From NCBI GenBank assembly GCA_027924585.1, contig BSBM01000232.1, positions 32,015,001-32,079,000 of the forward strand: 64,000 nt of DNA. Reading direction: 5' to 3'. Shown in pieces: positions 1-10,873 of this stretch; position 1 is the first letter of the stretch; the number at the start of each line of letters is the position of its first letter. The DNA comes from Larix kaempferi (lineage: Eukaryota > Streptophyta > Pinopsida > Pinales > Pinaceae). Under the pieces are notes generated by a model. That model ran no database searches. It was not told the origin of the DNA and worked only from the letters and a program-made list of their open reading frames with translations. A program made the translations under genes and the position numbers.

Positions 1-1083
1 ATGAAATTTTTATGAAAGGCTTGGCCGAGCTTAGGGTTTGTTATCAGGGGATACTCTAGAGTGTTTTTTCCTTAGGAATTATGCGTTACTCTTCAGTGAC
101 GTATAATTCCCGAGTTTTTCACTCACACTTCCAAAGTTGGAGTATTTCCATGATGGTAAATTTTGAGGGGATATTAAAGCCTACTGAAATGTATTTTTGT
201 AACATGCTAGCCATCAGTAATAAGTCGTATGGACATGCACTAGGTCCCCTAGGAGTTTGAAGTCATTCCGACAAAAATAATTGTTTCCGTAATTTAGACC
301 ATTTTTTAATGGTTTAAATGGAAAATTTCAAAATGTAATAAAAGTGTCGTCTGGAGGCGAAATTTGGCGGGGGGAGGCTCGTTTTGACGCTCAGAACGTC
401 CTCTTTACCCTGGTGCCCACTTTCTCCAGTTCTCGGGCGATTACGTCACCTCTGGGAGTGGTTTTCACTAAAGATGCATCAAATTGGCACTTTAATGCTA
501 AAAAATCCAAAAATGCACATATGACAAAAGTCAAAAAAGACAAAAGAATGAATAAAAATTCATATGAAAGGGTGGCATTAGTTAATTATGAGGAGGGTGA
601 ATACATTGGTTTGTTAAAGCATCATTTTGTAAGTGAAATAAAAGTCAAAGTTTGATTTTTTATTTGAGAAATCGCCCCTCCTTCACGTGATGGGCATCAC
701 TCCATGCGAATGCATATTTGGTGGGCGAGCATTCCTATGTGTTGGGCGTTGGACACAAAGTTGAGGAGGGGCGCCCCTCTCATGAGGTGGCAGCCACCTC
801 ACATATCACACCAACCTACTCCATTTTTCAACGTTCATCTCTCCAACGTTTAAGATATGCGCTTTCCTTATTCACGTGGGAGTTTCCCATTGTTGATGGG
901 CGAGAGTTCCAAGGGCATGGGTGGAGTTTACAAAGTTGAGGAGAGGGCGCCCTCTTGAGGTGGCAGCCCTCTCATTTAATGGAACTCCACTCCCACATAG
1001 ATCAAGGGATTCAATCTACCATTTGGCTGCCCTCTCAACCGTTCGCATGGCCCTCATGAAGATGCCATTTCCTCTTGAAACTC

Positions 1084-1090
1084 TATAAAA
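1084..1090 (+). promoter_or_regulatory. TATA box of LTR copy 1
   Basis: TATAAAA, about 1.0 kb into the LTR. The same place in the related LTRs has TATAAAG (about 7314, copy 3) and TATTTAAG (about 12243, copy 2). In all three it is followed within 80-130 bases by the shared motif CTTTGGAGGTC(C/T)AT, so this is probably the U3/R boundary. Confidence 0.55.
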
Positions 1091-2065
1091 GCAAGGCTCT
1101 TGCTCCATTATTCAAATGGATGCAAGAAACCTCTGCTCATTGTACTAGTGATAATTTTTAATGCAAGTGAAAGGCTTTGGAGGTCCATTAGTGTACATTT
1201 GTTGGATGCATGCAAGTATTTGAGGTGATATTGCTCTAATCTAGTTCTCTTTTGTTTATATTTGATTGTAAATCTAGCTTGATTGATTCATAGAATAAGC
1301 ATTTCGGTTGTAACTTGCTTATTTGTGTATTGTTTTGAAATACTAGAAGTAGCCAACTATACTAGTTTGTATTTAGGCTCTTTGAATTTTTCTTTACCAA
1401 GCACACTAGATCTTACTCATTTGTATGCAAGGGTTTGTTTAAGGTTTCGCAGATCACAAGCTTGAAGAGGGCTTTGAACTAGTTTGTCTCTTCTCTCCTC
1501 TTCAACACAAACTAATCTTGTATTTCAGGGATTTCTACAAGGTTTCACAAAGATCAAGCTTGGGCTTAAAGGGTTCATCCATCATCTTCAAATTTAAAAC
1601 TACATTCTTCTCTTTCCCTATTTTGTCATTTTCTAAGTATTTGAGTTGTAGATCCATACATTTCTTGCAAATATTTTCCGATCTATATACTTAGAAATCA
1701 CATCCTAGATTAGATCTAAGCTCTTAAAAAGTCCATTTTGCATTAGATCTAAGCAAGAATTGAAACTTTCTATACTTGGAAAAAATTTTGAAATTTTTCT
1801 AAGTATAAATTTTGAAATTTTTTTTATTTTTTCATTGTGTTTGCCATCATATTCTAAGAGATTTACTTGCTGGTTTTTAGCAGGTCCAAGGAAAAAGAGG
1901 AGGAAGCTCTGGCGAAATTTCGCTAAAACTTGCCAAAAACACCTTCAAAGGGACCTACTTTTAGCATTGTTTCAAATTTCAGCTTGTAATCCCTTAGATC
2001 CAAGTCTAAAAGGACTAAGAAGCAGTTTTATTTGAGCATAAATTGTAAATCATTAAACGAGAGAA

Positions 2066-2107
2066 GTGGGGTAGCCAACACCCACATCCCATCCCCCCTG
2101 GGGGGAT
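2066..2107 (+). other. Tandem hairpin pair in LTR copy 1
   Basis: Two adjacent stem-loops: GTGGG (2066-2070) pairs with CCCAC (2081-2085), then ATCCCCCC with GGGGGGAT across 2091-2107. The same pair occurs in copy 2 (13231-13270) and copy 3 (8837-8885) with different paired bases. That supports selection on RNA structure in the transcribed part of the LTR. Confidence 0.6.
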
Positions 2108-3180
2108 TTGTGCATTTTGTCAATTTTCGTGTGTTTGCAATTTTTCTAACTCCACCTATTCACACACTCACTTTTCAAGTGCAGGGTGTATCATCCATCT
2201 AATTTTGCATTTTAATAGTTTTCCATTTTTGCAAAAGTAGAGTAGAAATAAAACCGTCTTCGTCGCCACGAAGTATGCTCTTACCTTCACCCAAAGGCAA
2301 TTTTGTTGATTAGTGAAGGTTGATCAGAAAGTGACGCATAAGATTGGTAATCAATATCTTTCAAATTAAGTTTTGTATTTCATTTTCATAAGTCTCTTGA
2401 ACTTAACTGAAAAGCAAGTCAAGAGCGCTCTCTGTCGGAGGGTCTATGGTTACTTGCTTCAAATTGAAATAAATCATTTGCCTACACTGCATATGCTCTA
2501 CCCACCAGCAGTTCGTCTGAGTTGTGGGATACCAAAAGCAGTTGGAAGCACTCTTTAATTCTCACATTTAACTTAATCAGTCACCTAATAAAATTAACTA
2601 CCCACAAGATAGTGAAAATCCGGCACTTCGAAACTAGCTTTTGGTGGGGAAGTTCTGCCTGGGGACGTTGGGTAGCTGTACTCTGACCTTGGGGCACCGT
2701 TAGACTACATCCTTGTTGGTGTAGTGTTAAACACACGCTCAGGGCATTGGCAGTCCAACATGTCCTTGTACGGAAGCACCAATCTCTAGATTTCCGAACA
2801 TTCCTCTTTGTTCCTTTACGGTATCTCGAGAGTCTCCCTTCTTTCCCCTAATCAAGATTCATTTTAATAATTTAACATCAACCAAAAGAAAATTGCACAA
2901 CATTTTACTTTTCTAGCATTTACAAATTTCACACTGTGTTTGACTCCATAAGGCACTGGTCCTTGCACTATTCATTTGCTTTTTATCAATATCAAGTATT
3001 TGTGCATCTTTATAATTCACGGTGATTTATTTGAACTTATGCTGGTGAAAGCTTTCTTAACTATTGTTGCAATTACAATCTTGAACCTTTAATCAAAAAC
3101 TCCCAAAAACATTAATAAACAACCAATCATTTAACTGGAAGACCCTAACAACCTTAGTAACTTTCCATAGGGACTACCCC

Positions 3181-3262
3181 CCTTGGCTTTCGTTGGGAAT
3201 TTTGCCTAAACGAAGGAGTCAAGAACCAAGTGACATACTTGACTCGAGACTTGCCACCAAGG
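3181..3262 (+). other. Structured element near the 3' end of LTR copy 1
   Basis: CCTTGG (3181-3186) and CCAAGG (3257-3262) can form a closing stem. Inside are TTCGTT/AACGAA (3189-3194 with 3209-3214) and GAGTCAAG/CTTGACTC (3216-3223 with 3238-3245, 14 nt loop containing GTGACA). The second hairpin is kept in copies 2 and 3 by paired changes. It sits 63 nt before the LTR end and about 68 nt before the PBS. Confidence 0.65.
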
Positions 3263-3329
3263 ACACACCGAGCGGCAGCATAGATTTCTGCTACGACAAA
3301 GACGGTGTATAATTCGGCGGCAACATTTT

Positions 3330-3347
3330 TGGCGCCGCTGCCGGGGA
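3330..3347 (+). other. Primer binding site, tRNA-Asp type
   Basis: TGGCGCCGCTGCCGGGGA is complementary to the 3' end of plant tRNA-Asp with one mismatch (GCT for GTT). This PBS type is known from Tat/Athila-like Ty3/Gypsy elements. It lies 4 nt after the LTR end. Confidence 0.8.
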
Positions 3348-3723
3348 TAAATCTTTCTATCCCTAGGTACGACTTTTGATTTTTACCCCTTTTATTTTTG
3401 CTTTGTTTGATGAATCCTTAGATCTAATCTTTAATTTTTCATCTGGAGACTCCACTAACCTTTTTTCCTTTTTTCTAAAAAAAAATTCAAAGCAAAAAAT
3501 AGATCTTTTTGTGAGTGTTTTAAAAATGTATATTTTTATTCTCACATGGCGACTCCACTGAAGGGATAAAACCCTTGTTTCTCATAAATTTGTTGAGAAT
3601 TGTTGTGTGTAGATGAGCCCATGCAACACAGAAAATCTTTAAAAACTCATTTAAGCAAACCTCCTAATGCAGTAGAAGACACTTTCCATGGTCATTTCAA
3701 ATATATGCTTATGATCGCTGAGT
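3348..3723 (+). other. Leader between PBS and gag
   Basis: Untranslated leader of copy 1. It contains T-rich stretches and two occurrences of GGCGACTCCACT-like sequence (near 3447 and 3548). No gene is seen. Confidence 0.4.
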
Positions 3724-4657
3724 ATGGATGATGAAGACTCTGGTGATGAATTTTCAAATGAATATCCTCCTATTGACTTCTCAAACATCCTGGGTTTCCC
3801 TAATTATCATACTGGTAGAGATATATCTGATCATTTGCCAACCTTTTGGGGAAATGGTGATTCAGAAACACAACATGTAATATCCTTTCTTAAGGTCCTG
3901 GTCGACTTCAAAGTTTTACATGAAGATAACATGATGGAAATGTTTGTCAGCACTTTGCGGGGAGATGCTTGTTATTGGTGGTATAATTGTCTCCCAAATA
4001 AATGTATTACCTCTCTATCGAGCTTCCTTAGAATATTTTTGAGGCGGTGGCATAATAGAGGATTTGGTATGAAACCTTTGGACAGTATCCTTGGGAGGTT
4101 TTTTCCCATTTCCATACCTTGGATAGAATATCATGAAGAGGACCCTAAGGCTCCTCACCTCATGGTAGTGGAAAACGAGAAATATTGGGAGATGCCTCCG
4201 AGTTATTTCAGTGACAAGGAGATTAGGCAACTTATTCAAGAAAATCGTGGCATTATCTATCAAGCACAATGTGACCCTATTGAAGAGATTCACGAAGATC
4301 CGGTTATTGAAAATATTGTTAAAAACCTCCTCGTGCCACCACAACAAAAGATATTGAAGATTGGGAGTTTTCTCAGATTTATTTCAGTGATGATGAGAAC
4401 ATTTGTACTCCTAATCCACCTCCAGAAGAAACCATTGTAGAAACCCATATTGAAAATCATGAAGAAGATTGCAATAAATACAATGATGATAGTTTGGAAG
4501 GTTTCCTTCCTTATGACCTTTTTTTCTGAAAAAGAGGATTATGAGCATGAAGAGGACAAATATAGCCTGGATCATGATATGAGTGATGAAGAATCCCTCA
4601 TAACTGACATAGTTATTGATAATGATAACTGGACATTTATAGAAAACCCCAAGGGTT
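3724..4657 (+). pseudogene. Decayed gag of a Ty3-like element
   Basis: The first 238 codons (3724-4440) carry a retrotransposon gag layout: P-x-F-x-G-N-G-D near residue 40, then HVISFLKVL..FKVLHEDNMMEMFVSTLRGDACYWWYNCLP and a following SFLRIFLRRW segment. The original frame appears to be lost near 4350: an acidic continuation (EDWEFSQIYFSDDEN) runs in another frame to a stop at about 4527, and further acid-rich codons reach a TAG at about 4657. No protease, RT or integrase follows. The element is therefore either truncated here or was non-autonomous. Similarity to Tat/Athila gag is inferred from the PBS and layout. Confidence 0.65.
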
Positions 4658-4760
4658 AGCTCAATCAATTGAACCATCCGCCCAAGGCACAAGGAGGCCA
4701 TAGGTCACAAGTTCAAATCTAGTCGAGTCCCTCAAGATTTTGTTTTAACAGAAACGAGAA
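4655..4760 (+). repeat. tRNA-derived SINE-like segment
   Basis: TTAGCTCAATCAATTGAACC (about 4654) resembles a pol III A box, and AAGTTCAAATCT (about 4709) a B box, spaced about 50 bases apart. The region lies just where gag similarity ends. The 3' part (CTAGTCGAGTCCCTCAAGATT) is repeated with one change at 10496-10516. No poly(A) tail or target duplication is evident, so the call is tentative. Confidence 0.35.
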
Positions 4761-5077
4761 AATACCTTTATATATTAAAAATAGGATTTATAGAAGCCCC
4801 CAGAGCAACAAAAAAACAAAAAACGAAGGTCTTAACATAAAACTTTCATGCAGGCAAGGCCCACAGTCTACTTAGTCAGATATAGAGTTTTACAATGCTT
4901 TTCAAAATTTGTTCTGCTATTTCTAACTGTGTAAACCTTAATAAATTGTCCACTAATATATTCGCGAAAAAACATAGCAAAAACTAGAGAGTAAAACCAA
5001 AAACTTCATTCCTAGGGAGGGTCTTCATCTACAACTAACTAGATGGTGGAGACTTCGTCCATTGGGGATGCTTCAGC
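4761..5077. other. Unassigned spacer
   Basis: AT-rich DNA with an A-rich run near 4812. No gene or element boundary can be supported here. Confidence 0.3.
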
Positions 5078-5539
5078 CTAGTCATGAGTGTGGCCATTGT
5101 TTCCTCTATACAAGCCATTGATATCCGCCTGTACTTCTTCCAGGATTTCCTTCAACTGCAAAAAACAAGCCTCATTTCTTTCAAAGGCATTCATGACCTG
5201 TTCGTACACTACACGCTTCGAATCTGCAACCATCCCACACATCCCTTCGTGCATGGACCTCAACGTCCTCTCCATATCGTTCAGGCATCACTTGACATCC
5301 TCAACCTCTCCGGATTGGACCCGGTAACCTCCTTCAATATCTTCCACATGGGAGTCAAGACAAGAAATGTCCAAGGAGACTCTCTTGTTTTCTTCCAAAC
5401 CCACCTTCGACACCTCTAAAATGCACCTTAACATCTTCTTGTAGTCCACCATGACATTTTTCATACCTCCAATTTCATCCAAAACCTGTTTCAAAGTGAT
5501 ATCCTCAGCAAAAAGGGGCTCTTCCATCTTCTTCTCCAT
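5078..5539 (-). pseudogene. Degenerate coiled-coil ORF, minus strand
   Basis: Two adjacent minus-strand reading frames, 5539-5288 and 5275-5078. They encode charged, heptad-like protein (for example EDITLKQVLDEIGGMKNVMV and NAFERNEACFLQLKEILEEV) and are separated by a stop. Composition and position downstream of an RNase H relic on the same strand suggest the tail of an old retroelement. The family is not recognised. Confidence 0.35.
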
Positions 5540-5572
5540 TGCACTGTCACTCTAGTCAAGCCTTGGCGCCTC

Positions 5573-6174
5573 TTAGAAAGTTGACCCTAATATGCAATTG
5601 AAACGCCCAAAAATGTGCATAAGATGAATACGGGTCTGGATATTTCTAAAGGAAGCCGACTCAGAAATAAGGGAAAGATCCTCCATATCCGTGCAAATAA
5701 CCAAATCATGCAAGCTTTTGCGAAATACACGAGCGGAAGGGATGGGAGTAAATGAGCTCTGGCGGGGCCATATAATGCCCACACCAACCCACCATCACAG
5801 CGGACCACTTGGCAGAGAGGTCGGACGGTTGTCACCTTTGTCCCGATTCCAAAAGCGCTTGGGCAAAGGGGCCATAAATGTTAAGTATGGAGGGCATGTA
5901 ACCATTTGTAAGATGAAGTAGTATTGTCAAACAAAATTTCCCCTTGCTTTAGTCTTGAGCCGACATTAACAAGTCGATCAACTTCATGATTATTCTTGTT
6001 ACCAATCTTTTTGTACCATAATTGGACTTCCGACAAGCCGCCATTTTGATGAACATGATTTATGTTCATATCCAGTGTATCAGAAGTTCAGCTTGCAATA
6101 ATTAGCCAATTTTATTTTTCCGTTGAAATGACCATGGCCCCACGAGGCTTGTAATAAGTGTGCTAGTAGGATTT
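5573..6174 (-). pseudogene. Continuation of minus-strand RNase H relic
   Basis: Read from 6174 downward, the first codons (N-P-T-S-T-L-I-T-S-L) continue the RNase H motif H-V-K-R-Q-N that ends at the far side of the solo LTR (10194). In intact families this is N-P-x-A-D-x-L-A. Further down a segment reads NKNNHEVDRLVNVGSRLKQG, of uncertain meaning. Several stops interrupt the region. It is the 3' half of a relic split by the LTR insertion at 6175. Confidence 0.45.
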
Positions 6175-7904
6175 TGAGTTACTCAGTTTCCCATGACTTG
6201 ACTATCAACTAAGGCATTCCAGGGAGTTTTTTTCCCTTGTCAATTATGCTTTGCCTATAGCCGAGTAATAATCGACGAGGTTTTCTCCCGCTTCCTCCAA
6301 AGCTAGAAAGACCGATTTTGAAATTTGAGCCTTGGGGGGTTATTAGAGTCCAACTGATGTATATAAGCCTACTAGACACCATGTATGTCTTAGATGGTCA
6401 TTTCCTAGGGTCCTCATCCAATAAAAACACTGTCCGAAAAACTTTTACCGGACGCGTTGGAGTTTTTATTATTTTTATTATTTTTCCAAATATTTAATTG
6501 GAAAAATCAAATTTGTAATATGCCAGTCATCCGAGGGTTGTTTTCAGAGATTGAAGGCTTGATTCATAAGCCAAAAATCACACATGACCCCCGGACCAGC
6601 TTATTCTAGGTTTCGGATGTCAATTCAGCCTCATAATTAATAATTTCTCAAAAAACTCATTTACAGAGAAATTATTAATTAAAATATTAAAAATGAATAT
6701 TTTGGAGATAATCCAAATCTCTCCAAAATAATCCAAATTGATTAAAATAAAAGGCTAATTGACATGGCATTGGACATTTATGAGGATTCCAATCAACTCC
6801 ACTCAGCTTCAGTCAACTATCCAATCAACACAAGTCATCTTCAATGGAGAAATTCACCCTCCTTCATGGGATTCACGAATTGGGCATGTGGCACTTGGTA
6901 AATGGATTGTTGAGTTGTATTTATTGCCAAGGTGGGCACCCTCCTTATTTTGTGGCCACCTCATGGGCTTGGCTCCCATTGTACACAAGTTGCATTGATT
7001 ATAACTCAAAGCTTTGTCTCCTACACAAGCTCACGCATATCCCTTGATAGCTCACATATATCTCTTATGACACACGTTTTTCCACTTGGCAATTTCATAT
7101 TTGATGGTCGATGGTTCCAAAGTAGGGATGGGGGGCGCCTTGCCAAGGTGGAGGCCACCTCCCCACCCTCCTTCATTGCATACTCGAGTTGTCACCTAGA
7201 TCACGCACTCCAAGCTTGTTTAGATTGGTTTTGATTGGAATTTTGAATTGGTGTCAAGTGCCATTGGCTCCCTCCATTGCCAATTTGAATTAGGGTTTTA
7301 GCCTTCTAGTTTTGTATAAAGAGCTTGCCTTTGGGCACTCTTAGCATGGATCTTTTGTTGTAGAGTTACTCTGAGAAAATTGTATCAAGCTTCTGCTTTG
7401 AATTTGTTAATAAAGTTATTAGACTTTGGAGGTCTATGGGCTCTTGTTCATTGTGGTGAATTCTTCATGGTTGAGGTGATCTCTTTCCAAGCACTTCTCT
7501 TTCAATACTTATATGTTGTGACCAAATGCTAGCTTTAGAAGTCTAATCTTTTAGAACATAAGATCTATCATTTGCAGTTGTCAACTTGACTTATTATGCA
7601 ATGTTTGTCAAAGTTATATGAATAGGATGTATTCAATTGTACTAATATTGATAAAACTTTGATCTACTTAGCATACTAGTTGATTTTGATCTCACTATTG
7701 TATTGAGTGTTTTGTGTCTTGTCAGGTTTCACCATTTGAAGAAGAGTGTAAGTTCAGTTGCTTCCATCCCAAGCTTCAAACAACCATATTTTTTAGTTTA
7801 ACACCTTGTGATTGCAGGATCTACAAAGCTTGTCATCTTTTGCCATAAAAAGAAAGCCAGGAGCAGCTCTCTCTTGTGTTCCATCCACAAGCTATCTTTC
7901 AAAC

Positions 7905-7937
7905 TTGGTTACTTGGTTACTTGGTTACCTTGGAAGC
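7905..7937 (+). repeat. Short tandem repeat ACTTGGTT x3
   Basis: Three head-to-tail ACTTGGTT units inside LTR copy 3, just before the pyrimidine-rich tract. Confidence 0.8.
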
Positions 7938-7949
7938 CCTAAACCCCCT

Positions 7950-8335
7950 TCTTCCACTCGTTTTGGGTCTCCCTACCTTTCATTTCCTTCTTTTCAAAGC
8001 CTCTTTCCTAGCCCTCTTTTTACTCCTCCTTGCCTTCGTCCTACCCTTAAAGCTTCTTCTCCTTTCATCCCTCTCGTCTCCCTCCTTTAGCCTTCCTTTT
8101 CCTTTCGTTTTTCCTCCAAGAACTCCCTCTCCTTACCTTCGTTTTTCGCTACCTTCTTGCATTCGTTTTTGGCCTTCTCCCCTTCATCCCCAACCTTGCC
8201 CTAGCTATCTTCTAGCTCCCTCCTTTCGTCTTTCCTTTCTACCCTTACCTCCTCTTTTTTCTCCCTTTCGTTTTTGCCCTCTCCTTCTTCTTCCACCCTT
8301 TCGTCCACCTCTTTGCATGTTCCAAACTCCTCCTT
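7950..8335 (+). repeat. Pyrimidine-rich tract with TTTCGTTTTT units
   Basis: About 390 bases made almost wholly of C and T on this strand, with CTTTCGTTTTT-like units recurring irregularly (near 8104, 8139, 8163, 8266). Open frames exist here only because such DNA lacks stops. Copies 1 and 2 of the LTR have no equivalent. Confidence 0.7.
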
Positions 8336-8836
8336 AAAAAACTCTAAGAAACCATAAATAGAACTTGCATTTCTTAGATTTAATCTCAGTTTAGTTTGTT
8401 TTAGTTTGTTAGCTTGCATATTAGTTGGTTAGCTTACACTTTCTTTAGTAGATCTCATTCTAAGCTTTGCATTTAGTCTACTTTGAATAGTTGCATCTAA
8501 ATCTCATTGAAAACAGTTGCATCTCATTTTAATACTTAGATCTAAGTGCATCTAGTTTCCTTTTGTTTGATTTGACTAATGCTAAAGGGTGCTTGTAGTT
8601 GATTTGTGTTGTGTTGTAGGTTTGAAGAAGAAGAAGAAGAGGAACTAATCAAAGTGAAGAGGAGAACCATTGCAAAACCAAAGGGAGATTTGAAACCAAA
8701 ACCATGAAGATTTAACACTCTCCTTTTTTTATTGTAAAACTCTTAAGAGTTCTTCAAAAGTTACTTCTATTTCTTCACTTTTCTCTAAGGTTGAAAATCC
8801 TAAAAAAATTGTAATTGATTAATGAAATAAGGCTAA

Positions 8837-8885
8837 GTGGGATAAAGCCTCCCATAGTTGGTTTTTCTTCCCCATTTGGGGAAGA
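8837..8885 (+). other. Tandem hairpin pair in LTR copy 3
   Basis: GTGGGA (8837-8842) pairs with TCCCAT (8850-8855). TCTTCCCC (8866-8873) pairs perfectly with GGGGAAGA (8878-8885) around an ATTT loop. It is the counterpart of 2066-2107 and 13231-13270. Confidence 0.6.
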
Positions 8886-10035
8886 GTGTCTTGTGTGATC
8901 TCTTACTTTTTTTTAGCTTAGTTTATTTTTGCAAGTAGATTAGTTTCATTTTTGCTTAGAACACTAATTGCTAGATTAGTTCAGTTTTGCTATTTAGTAT
9001 TTTATTTGTTAGATCATTGTTTCATTATTTATTGAGTTATCATTTGGTTTCTTCATTTACAATCTGCTTATCTTTTAAAAAGAACCAAGACTCTTGAACT
9101 TGTCATAATACAAGTCAAGAGCACTCTCTGTGGAAGAGCATAAGTTTTGCATTTTCACGGCATCTTAGCATATAGATTAGTTAAAGACTCTTGAACTTTA
9201 TCATAAGACGAAGTCAAGAGCACTCTCTGTCGGAGAGGTTTCATTGTGCTCTTAATAAAATACTTCAAACTCACACCCCCTTTTTAAAAATTTATTTCGT
9301 TGCTATCCACCACCAAGTATGCTCTACCAACCCTAAAAAGTTGGATTATTACTCAGAACGGTGATTGGATTTGATTAATCTCACAAGTGATAACCGTAAT
9401 AAAATCTTCACCCCCATAACCAACAAACCGGCGTTGTTTTCCGATAAATACTCAGGTAGTGGGCAAATTCTTGCTAGTGACGCCGGAATACACCGTTGTC
9501 ATAGAGCTCTAGCTTGCTGGTTAAGTTCCTTGGACACCTAGCCTAGAGTACTGGACAGTCTGTCAGGCCATCGAGAGGAGCCACTGAAAGTATTTCTTCC
9601 AGTTGGACTTCAATACCTTGCTTTCTTAGCCTTAATAATCAAGAACACTTAAAACATTCCAAAATTTACCAAAAAGCATTGCAAAACGATCTCACGAACA
9701 ATTATATTTGACTTACACATTTCAGCATTCCAAGCATGATTTTTTACTCCATAAAGGCACTGGTCTCTGAAACTTACATGTATCACCTTAATCTAGACCA
9801 TATGTCCTTATTATTTGCTTAAGTTTATCTTGTGGATGCTTTCTTAAATTACAAGTCAATTTATATATTGTTGTTCAGCTTGATATTTGCATCTTGTAAA
9901 TCGCAACGTGGATTGCATGTTTATTGTGTTCTCATTATCAAAAAACTCCTAAACAACACCCATCTGTATCCATACATCACCTAAAAACACTTAAAAAACA
10001 AGAGCCATAGAAAACTCTTTGTTAGGGACAACCCC

Positions 10036-10116
10036 CCTTGGCTTCGTTAGGAGTTTGCCTAAACAAAGGAGCTGGGATTCAGGTGGCAGTACTTGGCTCA
10101 TTGCTTGCCCCCAAGG
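10036..10116 (+). other. Structured element near the 3' end of LTR copy 3
   Basis: CCTTGG (10036-10041) and CCAAGG (10111-10116) enclose GAGCTGGG/CTTGGCTC (10069-10076 with 10092-10099; three G-U pairs, 15 nt loop with GTGGCAGTA). It corresponds to 3181-3262 and 14237-14318. Confidence 0.6.
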
Positions 10117-10193
10117 CCACACCTTCCCCACTTGTAGTGAGGGAACAGCTTTCGAAAGATTTCTGCTGCTGGTGTGCATCTCGGCGGACAACA

Positions 10194-10490
10194 ATTTTGG
10201 CGCTTGACGTGAAAGAAATTGATTCTGGAAATGTCCTAGAAGAAGGTCATGACTCTTTTTTGGACTTTCCCTTCCTCCTTCTCTTTGCTGGACAAAAGGC
10301 CGCGCATCGATTGAATAACAATCCAAGAGTTGCCAAAGACATTGAAATCATCTAGATTTAATTCATGCATAGTTTCCCAACCTTGCATTAGCGCGACCCA
10401 TTCTGCATGATTATTCGTTCTCTTGCCTAAACCCCAAGCAAAAGACTTGATCTTTTTCCTCCAATGTCAAAGATGACCCCTCCCACACCT
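10194..10490 (-). pseudogene. RNase H relic (5' part), minus strand
   Basis: Read from about 10490 downward the frame gives G-E-A-G-V-G-G-V-I-F-D, then SFAWGLGKRTNNHAEWVALM, then FNVFGNSWIVIQSM and, after a frame change, RINFFHVKRQN. This is the type I RNase H fold found in plant retroelements (GG-V-I-F-D, TNN-x-AE, GDS, H-x-x-R-x-x-N-x-x-AD). The third acidic residue is lost (GNS for GDS), and a stop lies before GEAG. The end of the domain lies on the other side of the solo LTR, at 6174. Parent element (Tat-type second RNase H, or LINE) not decided. Confidence 0.65.
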
Positions 10491-10497
10491 GCCTCCC

Positions 10498-10873
10498 CTA
10501 GTCAAGTCCCTCAAGATTACCAACTACCATCGTGGTCAGTGGTTGCATTGCCCTCCATCTAGATATTCCAAGGAAGGAGGGATCCTTGAGGATTTCCTTG
10601 GAAAAAAAATTAAAATATATATATGGGGCTACACACACACACACACATATACATACATGCATGTAGCCCCGTGGACTAGTCCAAGTGGTTGAGTGTACAT
10701 ACATATAGGTCTTAGGGTCTATCCCCTAGTTTGGCTACCTTTGATGTAGGCCTCACTTAATTTCACTATTGGGTTAGAGGCCATAATCAACACTAACAAG
10801 TTTACACTTAGTACCACTATCCACAAAATGCAAGGAAGTGCTTAGTGCTTTACTTGGGATAATATATATATAT
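10498..10873. repeat. Microsatellite, hairpin and SINE-like segment
   Basis: An (AC)n run at 10631-10646 lies between GGGGCTAC (about 10625) and GTAGCCCC (about 10663), which are inverted repeats. From about 10668, GGACTAGTCCAAGTGGTTGAG and AGGGTCTATCCCCT resemble A and B boxes of a tRNA-derived SINE. An (AT)n run at about 10861-10873 follows. No gene is seen. Confidence 0.35.

Larger units (their letters stand above)
82..3325 (+). repeat. Family A long LTR, copy 1 (5' LTR of a Ty3-like element)
   Basis: Non-coding stretch that aligns in order with two other parts of the window (6175-10193 and 11484-14382). Shared landmarks are the start TG(A/C)GTTACTC, a TATA box near 1084, the motif CTTTGGAGGTCCAT near 1168, a GC-rich palindrome at 2091-2107, the CCTTGG...CCAAGG block at 3181-3262 and the end GGCGGCAACA. 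A tRNA-Asp-type PBS follows 4 nt after the end, which fixes the 3' boundary and the strand. The left boundary at 82 is inferred from copy 3 and is less sure; bases 1-81 show nothing recognisable. No protein-coding gene is seen in it; the short open frames inside lack family similarity. Confidence 0.75.
6175..10193 (+). repeat. Family A solo LTR, copy 3 (4.0 kb)
   Basis: Begins TGAGTTACTC and ends GGACAACA. It carries the family landmarks: TATA near 7314, GACTTTGGAGGTCTAT at about 7423, AATAAA-like signals, the hairpin pair at 8837-8885 and the U5 block at 10036-10116. Both ends adjoin one RNase H reading frame on the minus strand, with ATTT(T) at each side (6171-6174 and 10194-10198), as expected for a solo LTR left by LTR-LTR recombination. 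It is divergent from copies 1 and 2 and longer, partly because of a pyrimidine-rich tract (7950-8335). No gene inside; the open frames across the tract reflect composition. Confidence 0.7.

Noticed and set aside
344-655. Open frame of 103 codons inside LTR copy 1
   Set aside because: Part of a non-coding LTR; the frame is not kept in copies 2 and 3 and has no family features.
4655-4745. tRNA gene
   Set aside because: A- and B-box-like motifs but no acceptor or anticodon stems; SINE-like at best.
5587-5835. Minus-strand hydrophobic ORFs
   Set aside because: Alternative frames of the degenerate relic; mutually overlapping and without conserved motifs.
7812-8337. Leu/Pro/Ser-rich open frames resembling a membrane protein
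   Set aside because: They arise from the stop-poor C/T tract of the LTR; no conservation or initiation context.
82-10193. Copies 1 and 3 of the family A LTR as the 5' and 3' LTR of one element
   Set aside because: They are too diverged and differ in length by about 0.8 kb; copy 3 has its own target duplication inside an RNase H relic.
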